Below, piece after piece: positions 1 to 8,926 of a stretch of 64,000 nt of DNA (its first letter is position 1; the number at the start of each line of letters is the position of its first letter). The notes beneath the pieces are model-generated. The model was not told the DNA's origin and did no database searches. It saw only the letters and a program-made list of their open reading frames with translations. This DNA is from ENR-C20 sp942493145. GTDB taxonomy: Bacteria > Bacillota > Clostridia > Acetivibrionales > DTU013. Position numbers and translations under genes: made by a program. The stretch covers positions 248,001 to 312,000 of the forward strand of contig OW818679.1 in NCBI GenBank assembly GCA_942493145.1, given 5' to 3'.

Positions 1-438
1 GCAGCAGGGAAGCCTTTTCTTGGTATTTGCCTTGGGATGCAGATGATGTTTGATGAGAGTGATGAGTTTGGGGTATACAAGGGCTTGGGATTAATACCCG
101 GAAGAGTTACAGGAATAGAAAAGACGACTTCTGAAGGGGACCCTCATAAAATACCGCATGTTGGCTGGAATGAGCTTAGACTGCCTGCTGGAAAGGATAT
201 TTCCTGGTGGGATGACACAATATTGGACGGGATATCTGACGATGATGAGGTTTATTTTGTCCATTCTTTTACAGCAAAGCCCAAAGACCCGACACACCGT
301 TTGGCGGATAGCTTTTATGGAGGCAGGCTTCTTTCGGCAGCTGTGAGGAAGGGTAACATATATGGATGCCAGTTCCATCCAGAGAAAAGTGGAGATATCG
401 GTATAAAAATTATTAATAATTTTTTGAGAATCATATGA
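1..438 (+). CDS. HisH-like class I glutamine amidotransferase, 5' end outside window
   Basis: This is the C-terminal 145 residues of a class I glutamine amidotransferase; the start lies upstream of the window. Seen: the nucleophile elbow GICLGMQ (Cys in codon 28-30) and the catalytic His/Glu pair in QFHPEKS near the end, so the Cys-His-Glu triad is complete. The length and spacing fit HisH, which feeds ammonia to HisF. Known: flagellin and O-antigen sugar loci carry HisH/HisF paralogues that supply ammonia to a PseA/PtmG-type sugar amidotransferase making acetamidino groups. The next gene is a nonulosonate epimerase overlapping by ATGA, so this sugar role is more likely than histidine synthesis. 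A displaced histidine gene remains possible. Confidence 0.8.
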   Translation, partial: AAGKPFLGICLGMQMMFDESDEFGVYKGLGLIPGRVTGIEKTTSEGDPHKIPHVGWNELRLPAGKDISWWDDTILDGISDDDEVYFVHSFTAKPKDPTHRLADSFYGGRLLSAAVRKGNIYGCQFHPEKSGDIGIKIINNFLRII

Positions 439-1655
439 GAGAAGACAAAGGTATTTCCAAGAGGTTGAATATTGCAGTTGTAACAACGTCACGAGCCGAT
501 TATGGGCTTCTTTCGCCATTGTTGTCAAAACTGCAAACTGATGAATATTTCGAGCTGCATCTTATTGTAACCGGTAGCCATCTATCAGACAAACATGGTA
601 TGACCGTTAAGAATATAATTGATGATAACATGATAATATCCGGGAATGTTGAAATGACAGGAACAGATGATTCCGCGGCTGGTATTTGTCAGTCTATTTC
701 TTCAGGCTTCGTAGGTTTTTCCAATATATTTTCACAGAATCCGACGGATCTACTCATTGTCTTGGGAGATAGATATGAATTGATTCCTGCATGCATCTCA
801 GCCTTAATATATAAAATACCGATAGCACACATACACGGTGGAGAAGTCACTTATGGAGCCTGGGATGACAGCATAAGGCACTCGGTTACCAAAATGGCTT
901 CTATTCATTTCCCGTCCATTAACCTGTATGCCGACAGGATAATACAGATGGGAGAAGAACCTGATAGGGTATACATGGTAGGAGCACTCGGTATGGACAA
1001 TATACTGGGAATACCTTTGATGACTAAGGAGGAGCTGGGACAATTTTCTGGTGCTGATTTTTCACGCGAGGTGGCTCTGATGACCTACCATCCTGTTACT
1101 CTTGACGATTACAGCCTTGCGGCAGGGCAGACACGTGTTATACTTACTGCGTTACTTGCAGCAGGGCATCTGACCATTATTACAATGCCTAATGCTGATA
1201 GCGGTAACAATGCTGTTTATGATGTCATTCAGGAGTATTTGCAAAAACATCCTGACAATTTTAAATTTAAGGCAAATCTCGGGCAAAAAGCCTACTTGAG
1301 TGCTATGAAGTATGCGAGGCTTATGATTGGAAATTCCTCCAGTGGTATCATTGAGAGCTCCGCGTTTAAAATTCCTGTCGTTAATATAGGAGACAGGCAA
1401 GCCGGGAGATTCAGGACTCTCAACATAATTGACACCGAGTGCACGCTGGAGGAGGTTTCTGCAGCCATATCAAGGGCCGCATCAAAGGAATTCGCTGACA
1501 GTTTGACTGATATTGAAAGCCCTTATGGCGATGGTAATGCATCCGGAAGGATTATCGATATTCTAAAATCCATAAATCCAGGCGATAAAGAGAAATTGCT
1601 TAAGAAAAAGTTTTTTGACTTACCGGTCGAATATTTCAGCAATAACAGGAGGTAA
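435..1655 (+). CDS. legG: NDP-diacetylbacillosamine/GlcNAc 2-epimerase, hydrolysing (LegG/NeuC family)
   Basis: Cytoplasmic enzyme that epimerises and hydrolyses an NDP-N-acetyl sugar to the free 2-epimer, the precursor condensed with PEP to make a nonulosonic acid. At 406 residues it has full NeuC length. Seen: TSRADYGLLSPLL near the N-terminus, GDRYELIPACISAL and HIHGGEVTYGAWDDSIRH in the middle, and the sugar-nucleotide motif GNSSSGIIESSAFK-PVVNIGDRQAGR near the C-terminus. The ATG overlaps the upstream stop (ATGA), implying translational coupling. With legB, legC and a ptmE-like gene downstream, the legionaminic-acid route fits better than sialic acid. Whether the nucleotide is UDP or GDP cannot be read from sequence; the ptmE-like neighbour favours GDP. 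Confidence 0.9.
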   Translation: MREDKGISKRLNIAVVTTSRADYGLLSPLLSKLQTDEYFELHLIVTGSHLSDKHGMTVKNIIDDNMIISGNVEMTGTDDSAAGICQSISSGFVGFSNIFSQNPTDLLIVLGDRYELIPACISALIYKIPIAHIHGGEVTYGAWDDSIRHSVTKMASIHFPSINLYADRIIQMGEEPDRVYMVGALGMDNILGIPLMTKEELGQFSGADFSREVALMTYHPVTLDDYSLAAGQTRVILTALLAAGHLTIITMPNADSGNNAVYDVIQEYLQKHPDNFKFKANLGQKAYLSAMKYARLMIGNSSSGIIESSAFKIPVVNIGDRQAGRFRTLNIIDTECTLEEVSAAISRAASKEFADSLTDIESPYGDGNASGRIIDILKSINPGDKEKLLKKKFFDLPVEYFSNNRR

Positions 1656-1661
1656 CGGAGT

Positions 1662-2312
1662 ATGACGGATAAAGTTGTACTTATTGGTGCGGGCGGACAT
1701 TGTAAGGTCATACTTGATATGATAAAAAATCCTTTTGATATTGTAGGAATTACTGATACAGATTGTCAAAAACACGGTGCTATATTTTATGGAGTTCCTG
1801 TAATTGGGGATGACTCAATTCTTGACAGTATGTATCAAGAAGGAACTAAAAGTGCACTTGTAACTTTGGGAAGCGTTGGGGATAGCTCTGTGCGTCGAAA
1901 GCTTTATGAACTTGCAACCAAAATCGGTTTCCGAATGATTAATGTGACCAGTGAGCACTCAATCATCTCACCTTCTCTTAAAATTGGAAGAGGAAATGTT
2001 GTTATGGATGGGGTGATAATACATGCAGATGCTATAATCGGGAACAACTGTATAATTAATACGGGTGCAATTATAGAACATGATTGTGTCATAGGGGATC
2101 ATGCCCATATTTCTCCGGGAGTCAGGCTGGCAGGTGGAGTTAAAATCGGAAGCGGTACTCATGTAGGTATGGGTGCCAGTATAATCCAGGATATAGTAAT
2201 TGGCGAAAATTGCATTATTGGCGCAGGAAGTGTTGTCGTATGTGATGTTCCAACTGGATCTATAGTAGCTGGAGTTCCTGCAGCCGACATAAAGAGGCCA
2301 GGTAGAAATTAA
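1662..2312 (+). CDS. NeuD/LegH-type sugar O/N-acetyltransferase, left-handed beta-helix
   Basis: A 216-residue NeuD-family acetyltransferase. Seen: an N-terminal Rossmann-like part (VVLIGAGGHCKVILDMI) that binds the sugar, then about 110 residues of imperfect hexapeptide repeats (IGRGNVVMDG, IGNNCIINTG, IGDHAHISPG, IGSGTHVGMG, IGENCIIGAG), ending in the usual VVAGVPAADIKR tail. The His of IEHDCVIGDHAHISPG is the usual catalytic base region. An AGGAGG site 6 bases before ATG 1662 fixes the start. In this operon it most likely acetylates an amino-sugar intermediate (LegH or PglD role) or the finished nonulosonate (NeuD role); sequence alone does not decide. Confidence 0.85.
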   Translation: MTDKVVLIGAGGHCKVILDMIKNPFDIVGITDTDCQKHGAIFYGVPVIGDDSILDSMYQEGTKSALVTLGSVGDSSVRRKLYELATKIGFRMINVTSEHSIISPSLKIGRGNVVMDGVIIHADAIIGNNCIINTGAIIEHDCVIGDHAHISPGVRLAGGVKIGSGTHVGMGASIIQDIVIGENCIIGAGSVVVCDVPTGSIVAGVPAADIKRPGRN

Positions 2313-2382
2313 TGTTTTTAGCTGAAATTCCGATAACTAACTCATAAAGCAAATTGCTTATATTAATCAGAGGAGTGTAGTA

Positions 2383-3462
2383 ATGGGGATACAAGAAATC
2401 CGCAAGCTTTTTATAAAACTTGAAGACAGTATAAAAAAAGCAATGGAGGTTATAGATAAGGGATCGAGAGGTATCGCACTTGTAATTGATAACGATTTCC
2501 GCCTGCTTGGAACCATCACTGATGGTGATATCAGAAGAGCCATCCTCAAAGGCACTTCTCTTGATGAAGCAGTAAAAACCATAATGAATGAGAACTTTAT
2601 TTTCGTTTCTCAGAATTACTCCAATACACTTGTAGAAACTCTGTTCATGAAGAAATATGTTAGCCAGCTACCTGTACTTGATGACAATATGCGTATAGTA
2701 AGCATGATATTCTATCACGAATTCTTTCAAAAGGACACGAGGGACAATTGGGCGTTAATAATGGCAGGAGGCCTGGGCTCAAGACTTGCGCCGCTTACCA
2801 AGGATATTCCCAAACCCATGCTGCGTGTTGGTGCAAAACCGCTGATTGAAACTATCATAGAGCAACTCAAATCTTATGGCTATGGTAATATTATATTGAG
2901 CTTAAATTATAAGGCGGAGGTAATAAAAAATTATTTCCAGGATGGAGCGAATTTCGGTGTAAATATTAAGTATGTGACTGAGAATAAAAGGCTGGGTACC
3001 GGGGGCGCGATAAAATTGGCGGAAAAGTATCTGGACAAGCCGTTTTTTGTTTTAAACGGAGACATACTGACCAAGCTTAATTTCGAGCAATTCATGAATT
3101 TTCATAGTACAAACAAGAACAAGATAACTATTGGTACAAAAAAATACGAAATGCAGATACCATACGGGGTTGTAGATATAAAGGACGAGACAGTATTGGA
3201 CCTTAGAGAAAAGCCCAGTTCAAGCTATTATATAAATGGTGGAATGTATTGCCTCGAACCTGAAACAATTGAATACATCCCGAAAAATGAATTTTATAAT
3301 ATCACACAGTTGATTAGTAAATATATTGCAGAAAACAAGAAGGTTGGGAGCTTCCCTATTACTGAATATTGGATGGATATCGGACAGATGGAGGATTACA
3401 ACCAGGCCAATATTGACTATGAAAATTTATTTGGGAGTGAAGATGATGCAACTGTTAAATAA
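2383..3462 (+). CDS. ptmE: CBS-domain sugar-1-phosphate nucleotidyltransferase (PtmE-like)
   Basis: A 359-residue fusion of two N-terminal CBS motifs (about residues 5-115; GTITDGDIRRAILKG is the first) with a nucleotidyltransferase domain from about residue 123. Seen: the nucleotide loop MAGGLGSRLAPLTKDIPKPM, then LGTGGAIKLAEKYL, FVLNGDIL and YWMDIGQMEDYNQAN. Known: PtmE of Campylobacter has this architecture and makes GDP-GlcN for legionaminic acid synthesis. CBS pairs usually bind adenine nucleotides and may regulate the enzyme. AGAGGAG precedes ATG 2383. The 3' end overlaps legB by 20 bases. An alternative is another hexose-1-phosphate nucleotidyltransferase, but the CBS fusion and the legB/legC neighbours favour PtmE. 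Confidence 0.85.
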   Translation: MGIQEIRKLFIKLEDSIKKAMEVIDKGSRGIALVIDNDFRLLGTITDGDIRRAILKGTSLDEAVKTIMNENFIFVSQNYSNTLVETLFMKKYVSQLPVLDDNMRIVSMIFYHEFFQKDTRDNWALIMAGGLGSRLAPLTKDIPKPMLRVGAKPLIETIIEQLKSYGYGNIILSLNYKAEVIKNYFQDGANFGVNIKYVTENKRLGTGGAIKLAEKYLDKPFFVLNGDILTKLNFEQFMNFHSTNKNKITIGTKKYEMQIPYGVVDIKDETVLDLREKPSSSYYINGGMYCLEPETIEYIPKNEFYNITQLISKYIAENKKVGSFPITEYWMDIGQMEDYNQANIDYENLFGSEDDATVK

Positions 3463-4438
3463 AGAGATCCTGGTTACAGGGGCTGAGGGATTCATCGGAA
3501 GCCATCTGACTGAAATGCTCATTAAGCTTGGCGCAAAGGTGACAGCACTGGTGCAGTACAATTCCTTCAACAACTGGGGCTGGATAGATACCCTTGACAC
3601 GGTTGTGCAGAAGGAAATCAACATCTATACAGGAGACATACGTGAATATGACAATATTTCCAAGGCAGTGAAGGGCAAAGACGTGGTTTTGCACCTTGCA
3701 GCCCTCATCGCCATACCATATTCCTATCAGTCGCCGGCAGCATATGTCAGGACTAACGTGGAAGGGACACTCAATGTTATGGAAGCCTGCAAGGTGAATG
3801 AAGTGCAGAAGGTGGTCCACACCTCCACAAGTGAAGTTTATGGGTCCGCTCGGTATGTACCTATAGATGAGAACCATCCATTGCAGGGACAGTCTCCCTA
3901 TTCGGCCAGCAAGATAGGTGCGGATATGATGGTAGAAAGCTATTACAGATCCTTCGGATTACCTGTGGCAACACTAAGGCCATTCAACACCTATGGGCCG
4001 CGACAGTCTGCCAGAGCGATCATACCTACGATCATCTCACAGATACTATCGGAGAAAACTACAATAAAACTAGGGTCGCTTGCGCCTACAAGGGATCTTA
4101 CTTATGTAAAGGATACCGCTGCAGCTTTTATCCGCATGGCGGAATGCGAAAGCAATATCGGAGAGGTTGTTAATGCGGGCAGCAATTATGAGATATCCAT
4201 TGGTGAACTGGCATTGAAGATCATATCCTTAACCGGAAAGCAGGTTGAAATTGAGTGTGAAGAAAGCAGGCTAAGGCCTGGAAAGAGTGAGGTCAACAGG
4301 CTGTGGTGTGACAACAAAAAGGCACTGGAAATGATAGGCTGGAAGCCGGCATATTCTCTTGATGAAGGCCTTAGTGAAACGGTTGAGTGGATCAGAGAAA
4401 ATTTAGGCAGGTACAAGACTGATATATATAACGTGTAA
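3443..4438 (+). CDS. legB: NAD-dependent NDP-GlcNAc 4,6-dehydratase (LegB-like)
   Basis: Extended short-chain dehydrogenase of 331 residues, expected to turn NDP-GlcNAc into the 4-keto-6-deoxy sugar, the substrate of the following aminotransferase. Seen: the nucleotide motif TGAEGFIGSHL, HLAALIAIPYSY, the catalytic STSEVYGSA and YSASK, and RPFNTYGPRQSARAIIP. The reading frame is open from 3326, but the first 39 residues would duplicate the end of ptmE in another frame and lack a ribosome site. GGGAG five bases before ATG 3443 sets the start, giving a 20-base overlap with ptmE. The ATG at 3446 is an equally close alternative. Confidence 0.9.
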   Translation: MMQLLNKEILVTGAEGFIGSHLTEMLIKLGAKVTALVQYNSFNNWGWIDTLDTVVQKEINIYTGDIREYDNISKAVKGKDVVLHLAALIAIPYSYQSPAAYVRTNVEGTLNVMEACKVNEVQKVVHTSTSEVYGSARYVPIDENHPLQGQSPYSASKIGADMMVESYYRSFGLPVATLRPFNTYGPRQSARAIIPTIISQILSEKTTIKLGSLAPTRDLTYVKDTAAAFIRMAECESNIGEVVNAGSNYEISIGELALKIISLTGKQVEIECEESRLRPGKSEVNRLWCDNKKALEMIGWKPAYSLDEGLSETVEWIRENLGRYKTDIYNV

Positions 4439-4478
4439 TGCAGATGCGATTATTGCCGATGGTAAATGGAGGACAGCT

Positions 4479-5576
4479 ATGATACCTTTGAACATACCCC
4501 AAATCAGTGGAAACGAGTGGAAATATATCAAGGAATGTCTTGATACCAATTGGGTGTCAAGTGCCGGCGGCTATGTAGATATGTTTGAAGAAAAATTCAG
4601 GAATTATATCGGGACGGAAAGAGCTGTTGTAACAGTGAATGGAACTGCAGCACTGCATCTTGCGCTGATAGATCTAGGTATACAGCCTGGTGATGAGGTT
4701 ATCGTATCATCACTTACGTTCATAGCTCCTGTAAATGCAATACGATATACCGGAGCAGTACCTGTTTTTGCGGATGTCTGCAGGGATACGTTCGTAATGG
4801 ATGCAGACGGGATTGAAGAACTTATAACCCCAAAGACAAAAGCCATCATGCCGGTACATATATACGGGCATCCTGTGGATATGGATGTGATAATGGATAT
4901 TGCCGCCAGACACAATCTTTATGTCATTGAAGATGCAACAGAGTCGCTGGGGTCAAAATATAAAGGCAGGAATACAGGTACCATAGGCCATGTCGGATGT
5001 TTCAGCTTTAATGGGAACAAACTCATAACCACAGGCGGCGGCGGAATGCTTGTATCAAACGACAAGGGAATAGGTGGCCGGGCCAAGTATCTGTCGAATC
5101 AGGCAAAAACAGTGATGGAGAACGGTAGCTTCATACACGAAGAGGCAGGTTATAATTACCGGATGCCTAATATACTTGCTGCAATGGGTGTGGCGCAACT
5201 CGAAAATATTGATGCTTTCATCGGTGTTAAGAGAGTCAATGCCGAATTTTATTCTAAATTGCTGAAAGAGGTCAAAAGCGTTACCCTTCCAGTAGAGAAG
5301 CCATGGGCTGAGAATGTTAACTGGCTATATTCGGTTATAATTGAAAAAGACTTCCCGGTGAGCAGGGATGAACTGATAAAGATCCTGCAACTAAATGATA
5401 TAGAAGCCCGGCCGTTTTTCATGCCGGTACATTCTATGAAGCCATACAAAGACTGCCGTCATGGCGACATGAAAAACACTGACGAATTATCAGAAAAGGG
5501 CATCAACCTGCCTAGTTCCGTTTCACTGAACAGTGAACAAATCAGCAAAATTTGTGGCATAATTGGAGCAGTATAG
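4479..5576 (+). CDS. legC: PLP sugar aminotransferase (LegC-like, DegT/DnrJ/EryC1 family)
   Basis: A 365-residue PLP aminotransferase that adds the 4-amino group to the 4-keto-6-deoxy sugar. Seen: NGTAALHLALIDLGI-PGDEVIVSSLTF at the N-terminal half, the pocket IEDATESLGSKYKGRNTGTIG, the PLP lysine in FSFNGNKLITTGGGG, and NYRMPNILAAMGVAQLE. TGGAGG lies 7 bases before ATG 4479. It closes the visible sugar operon. The synthase (LegI/NeuB) and CMP-transferase (LegF/NeuA) are not in the window and are expected upstream of position 1. Confidence 0.9.
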   Translation: MIPLNIPQISGNEWKYIKECLDTNWVSSAGGYVDMFEEKFRNYIGTERAVVTVNGTAALHLALIDLGIQPGDEVIVSSLTFIAPVNAIRYTGAVPVFADVCRDTFVMDADGIEELITPKTKAIMPVHIYGHPVDMDVIMDIAARHNLYVIEDATESLGSKYKGRNTGTIGHVGCFSFNGNKLITTGGGGMLVSNDKGIGGRAKYLSNQAKTVMENGSFIHEEAGYNYRMPNILAAMGVAQLENIDAFIGVKRVNAEFYSKLLKEVKSVTLPVEKPWAENVNWLYSVIIEKDFPVSRDELIKILQLNDIEARPFFMPVHSMKPYKDCRHGDMKNTDELSEKGINLPSSVSLNSEQISKICGIIGAV

Positions 5577-5594
5577 GCTAAATTTAAAAAATCA

Positions 5595-5622
5595 TAAACT
5601 TTATTATAAAATTTACCGATAT
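5595..5622 (+). promoter_or_regulatory. Probable SigD (sigma-28) flagellar promoter
   Basis: TAAA at 5595-5598 and ACCGATAT at 5615-5622 are separated by 16 bases. This matches the SigD consensus TAAA-N14-16-GCCGATAT with one mismatch. It lies 41 bases upstream of the flaG start, after the end of legC, so the filament-cap operon can be transcribed as a late flagellar unit apart from the sugar genes. Confidence 0.75.
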
Positions 5623-5663
5623 AAAGGTATAGTAATAATAGTAATATTCACGGAGGGATAATT

Positions 5664-6071
5664 ATGAGAATTGATGGCATGGATGCCTCTAATCGGGGAC
5701 AAAACGTCCCAAATACTCCAACTGACTCTCGGACAATTGCAACGGAGACTTCAGTTGTCGCGAGTGCAACCGGTTTATCCAGTGTATCAACTGGAGCTAA
5801 AGATGCGTCACCAAAACTCGAACAGGAACAAGAATTAAATACCATTTCTGACAAAGCCGTATTTGATGCGATTGAAAAAGCAAATAGGGCTATTGTTGGT
5901 GCGAATAGGGAGTTTAGTTTCTCAATACACGAAAAAACAAATCGAATAATGGTCAAGATAATCGATTCAGAGACCAAGGAGATTATTCGGGAGATTCCTC
6001 CTGAAAAGATTCTGGACATGGTAGCCCAAATGTGGGAGATGGCTGGAATCCTGATTGATGAAAGAAGGTGA
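5664..6071 (+). CDS. flaG: FlaG family flagellar protein
   Basis: A 135-residue FlaG-family protein. Seen: a Ser/Thr/Ala-rich N-terminal half with no predicted fold, then the conserved C-terminal block FSIHEKTNRIMVKIIDSETK followed by EIIREIPPEKILDMV (residues about 90-125). FlaG is linked to filament length in other bacteria, though its biochemical role is poorly defined. CGGAGGG lies before ATG 5664, the gene sits 41 bases after a SigD promoter, and fliD starts 4 bases after its stop. Confidence 0.88.
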   Translation: MRIDGMDASNRGQNVPNTPTDSRTIATETSVVASATGLSSVSTGAKDASPKLEQEQELNTISDKAVFDAIEKANRAIVGANREFSFSIHEKTNRIMVKIIDSETKEIIREIPPEKILDMVAQMWEMAGILIDERR

Positions 6072-6075
6072 GTAA

Positions 6076-7992
6076 ATGGCTACAAGCAGTGTTTCTTCAA
6101 GCTTGGCATCGACATATAGTAATACGTTGAGGGTCAGTGGACTGGCTACAGGAATGGATACCGACTCAATAATCGAAAGTCTGATGAAGGTTGAGAGTGT
6201 TCCACTGGATAAACTTTATCAGAAAAAGCAGCTTGCGGAATGGAGAAGTGACGCATACAGAAACATCACATCTACATTGAGCAGTTTTAAGTCTGATTTT
6301 TTTGATGTATTAAAGCCTGCCTCAAATATGAGGTCGGAATCGATTTATCAGAAATATACCACCACATCCTCTGACTCTTCTGTTGTAACCGCTACAGGCG
6401 GCGAAGGGCTGACCGCTACCAGTCATACAATCATAGTGAACTCGATTGCTACCTCATCGAATGCAAAAAGTGCATCGACAGTTTCAAAGCAGCTTATAGG
6501 AAGTGACATTTCAGCGTCAATTCCATTAACGGTTACAAGCACCAACAACTCTTTCAAGCTAACTGTCAATGGCGTTACAAAGGATATAACCCTTGATGAC
6601 GGTACTTACTCGGACGCTGCTTCATTAGCCAGCGCTGTGGATGATAAAGTCAGTGCAGCCTTCGGGAATTTAAGCGTGGCAATGGATGGATCTGGGATAA
6701 AGGTGTCTTCAAGTGTTGCTTCAGATGTCATATCTGTTTCAACAGGTACAAATGACGTATTGGGAAGCCTCGGCTTTACCAGCGGGGAAAGTAACAGGAT
6801 AAATACGACAGACACATTGGAAGCCTTGAGCACCAAACTTTCAGGTGGAGAAATCACATTTGACGCTGATGGTAACTTTACGCTGACCATCAATGGGACT
6901 GATGTAACAGCCAATAAAACAGACACCCTGAGCTCGCTTATAAGCAAGGTCAATACAAGCAGTGCCGGCGTCACAATGAGCTACAGTTCCTTATCCGATT
7001 CCTTTTCCATGATATCAAAAACAACCGGAGAGGGCAGTATCACTTTAAATGACAACAGCAATGGCTTCTTCACGTCAACAGGTCTGACCACTGTCAATGC
7101 AGGAACAAATGCAAGCATTGTCATTGATGGTGTAACTGCCAACAGGGCGACAAACAACTTTGAAGTTGAAGGAGTGACTTATAATCTTTTAAAAGCCGAT
7201 GCAGGGGTGGAAAAGACCATCAATCTGACACAGGACGTCGATTCGACCTACGATTCGATAAAAGCTTTTGTGGATAAATATAACGAAGTCATAGATAAAC
7301 TCAACACTGTATTGTCTGAAAAGTATGACCGCAACTATCAGCCACTTACCGATGCCCAGAAGGAAGCAATGTCTGAGGATGAGATTACCATGTGGGAAAC
7401 GAAGGCGAAAACCGGACTTCTCAAAAATGACAGCGTTATTCAGAAAATTGTACAGGATATGAGGGACGCTCTTTATGCTTCGGTTGGCGGTGTTTCGGGT
7501 AACCTTTCTTCAATAGGGATTACGACCGGAGCGTATGACGAAAAAGGTAAGCTTTATATTGATGAAACCAAACTTAAAGGGGCAATTGCCAACTCGCCGG
7601 AAACTGTCATGGATCTGTTTTCAAAGGAATCCGACATTTCTTATTCTCCGAACCTCAGCGCAGAAGACAAGGCAACCAGGTATTCCGAAAATGGCCTGAT
7701 CAACCGGCTATATGACACCATCCAGGACAGTTTACGGACATCTAGGGATTCCAATGGCCTCAAAGGATCCCTGCTTGAAAAAGCTGGTTTGGTTGGAGAT
7801 GCTTCAGAGTATTCCAACTATTATTTTAAAGAGATAACAACGTATACTGAAAGAATTGAAGCAATGCAAGATAGACTGGCAGATATTGAACAGAGGTATT
7901 ATTCGAGATATACCGCGCTGGAAACTGCAATTTCCAGGATGAACAGTCAAAGCAGCTACATTACTTCGATGTTTTCAAGTTCCAGTAATTAA
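6076..7992 (+). CDS. fliD: Flagellar hook-associated protein 2, filament cap
   Basis: A 638-residue FliD, the pentameric cap that guides flagellin folding at the filament tip. It is exported by the flagellar type III apparatus. Seen: the N-terminal FliD_N block LRVSGLATGMDTDSIIESLM and VPLDKLYQKKQLAEWRSDAY, long Ser/Thr/Gly-rich central domains, an IDGVTANRATNNFEVEGVTYNL segment split across FliD_N/C, and the C-terminal helical region (YTERIEAM to the end) that forms a coiled coil. The length is typical. AAGGTGAG precedes ATG 6076. The central domain is the surface-exposed, usually variable part. Confidence 0.95.
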   Translation: MATSSVSSSLASTYSNTLRVSGLATGMDTDSIIESLMKVESVPLDKLYQKKQLAEWRSDAYRNITSTLSSFKSDFFDVLKPASNMRSESIYQKYTTTSSDSSVVTATGGEGLTATSHTIIVNSIATSSNAKSASTVSKQLIGSDISASIPLTVTSTNNSFKLTVNGVTKDITLDDGTYSDAASLASAVDDKVSAAFGNLSVAMDGSGIKVSSSVASDVISVSTGTNDVLGSLGFTSGESNRINTTDTLEALSTKLSGGEITFDADGNFTLTINGTDVTANKTDTLSSLISKVNTSSAGVTMSYSSLSDSFSMISKTTGEGSITLNDNSNGFFTSTGLTTVNAGTNASIVIDGVTANRATNNFEVEGVTYNLLKADAGVEKTINLTQDVDSTYDSIKAFVDKYNEVIDKLNTVLSEKYDRNYQPLTDAQKEAMSEDEITMWETKAKTGLLKNDSVIQKIVQDMRDALYASVGGVSGNLSSIGITTGAYDEKGKLYIDETKLKGAIANSPETVMDLFSKESDISYSPNLSAEDKATRYSENGLINRLYDTIQDSLRTSRDSNGLKGSLLEKAGLVGDASEYSNYYFKEITTYTERIEAMQDRLADIEQRYYSRYTALETAISRMNSQSSYITSMFSSSSN

Positions 7993-8030
7993 TCGTACCA
8001 GTAGATATGTGATATGATGGAGGAATGCCC

Positions 8031-8429
8031 ATGACGCCCTACAATGTGCACAATCAATATAAAGAAAATTCAGTAAATACAGCAAGCCCCGAGGAACTTA
8101 CCCTTATGCTTTATAATGGTCTTGTGAAGTTCTTGATGCAGGCTGAGTCAGGCATTGAAGCCTCAGATATAGAAAAAGCGCATACCAGTATAATAAAGGC
8201 GCAGAATATAATCAATAACTTCCGGGACACCCTTGACATGAAGTATGAGCTTTCGGATGGCCTCGACCAGATATATGAATACATGAATAGAAGGCTGTTT
8301 GAAGCGAATATAAAAAAGGACAAGGAAATACTTGGAGAAGTACTTGGTCTTGCAAAAGAACTGCGTGAAACCTGGTCACAGGCTATGAAGCTTGCGAAAA
8401 TTCCGGCGAAAAAACAGATAGCTCAGTAG
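8031..8429 (+). CDS. fliS: Flagellar protein FliS, flagellin export chaperone
   Basis: A 132-residue FliS, the cytoplasmic chaperone that binds the flagellin C-terminus before export. Seen: YKENSVNTASPEELTLMLYN-GLVKFL, the standard N-terminal signature, and an all-helical remainder with DGLDQIYEYMNRRLFEAN. Start choice: GGAGG at 8019-8023 is only 1 base from an in-frame ATG at 8025 but 7 bases from ATG 8031, so 8031 is preferred (MTPYNVHNQ). It lies between fliD and a FlgN-like chaperone. Confidence 0.93.
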   Translation: MTPYNVHNQYKENSVNTASPEELTLMLYNGLVKFLMQAESGIEASDIEKAHTSIIKAQNIINNFRDTLDMKYELSDGLDQIYEYMNRRLFEANIKKDKEILGEVLGLAKELRETWSQAMKLAKIPAKKQIAQ

Positions 8430-8437
8430 AGGTAAAC

Positions 8438-8923
8438 ATGAATAATGTTTCAGAACAAAACATCAAGAATTTGATAGAAATCCTGCAGAGGAAGGAAGAA
8501 CTTCTGCAGGATATACTTTTCCTTACTGAAGCCCAGACATCTTCATTGACGGAGGATAGACTGGACGGCCTTCATATGCTTATAAATGATAAGCAGGCAA
8601 AGATTGATGAGATAGAAAAGCTGGACAGGGATTTCACTGAAATCCTTCAGAATTTTAAAAATAAAATGGGCATAAAAACCCTTGAAGAACTTGACGCAAC
8701 TAGAGTTTCTGGCGCCAGACAACTGAAGGAAAAAACCTCCGGTATAATGAGCAGCATCGAAAAGATCAGTGTGGTTGAAAAGCAGAACAGCGAAAAAGGG
8801 AAAGAACTGCTGAACAGCCTTGGGAATGAAATAAAAAAACTGAACCAGGGTAAACAAGCCAGTAAAGCCTATGTACCAAAACCTCAAAACATCCCATCTT
8901 ATTTTATCGATAAGAAAAAATAG
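8438..8923 (+). CDS. FlgN/FliT-like flagellar chaperone
   Basis: A 161-residue, strongly helical, charged protein. Seen: heptad-like repeats through IKNLIEILQRKEELLQDILFL, KQAKIDEIEKLDRDFTEIL and KQNSEKGKELLNSLGNEIKK, and a short disordered tail. This fits FlgN (hook-filament junction protein chaperone); the position right after fliS, where FliT often sits, also allows FliT. AGAGGT precedes ATG 8438. It ends the flagellar operon and faces a minus-strand gene 3 bases away, with no obvious terminator between them. Confidence 0.7.
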   Translation: MNNVSEQNIKNLIEILQRKEELLQDILFLTEAQTSSLTEDRLDGLHMLINDKQAKIDEIEKLDRDFTEILQNFKNKMGIKTLEELDATRVSGARQLKEKTSGIMSSIEKISVVEKQNSEKGKELLNSLGNEIKKLNQGKQASKAYVPKPQNIPSYFIDKKK

Positions 8924-8926
8924 CCC

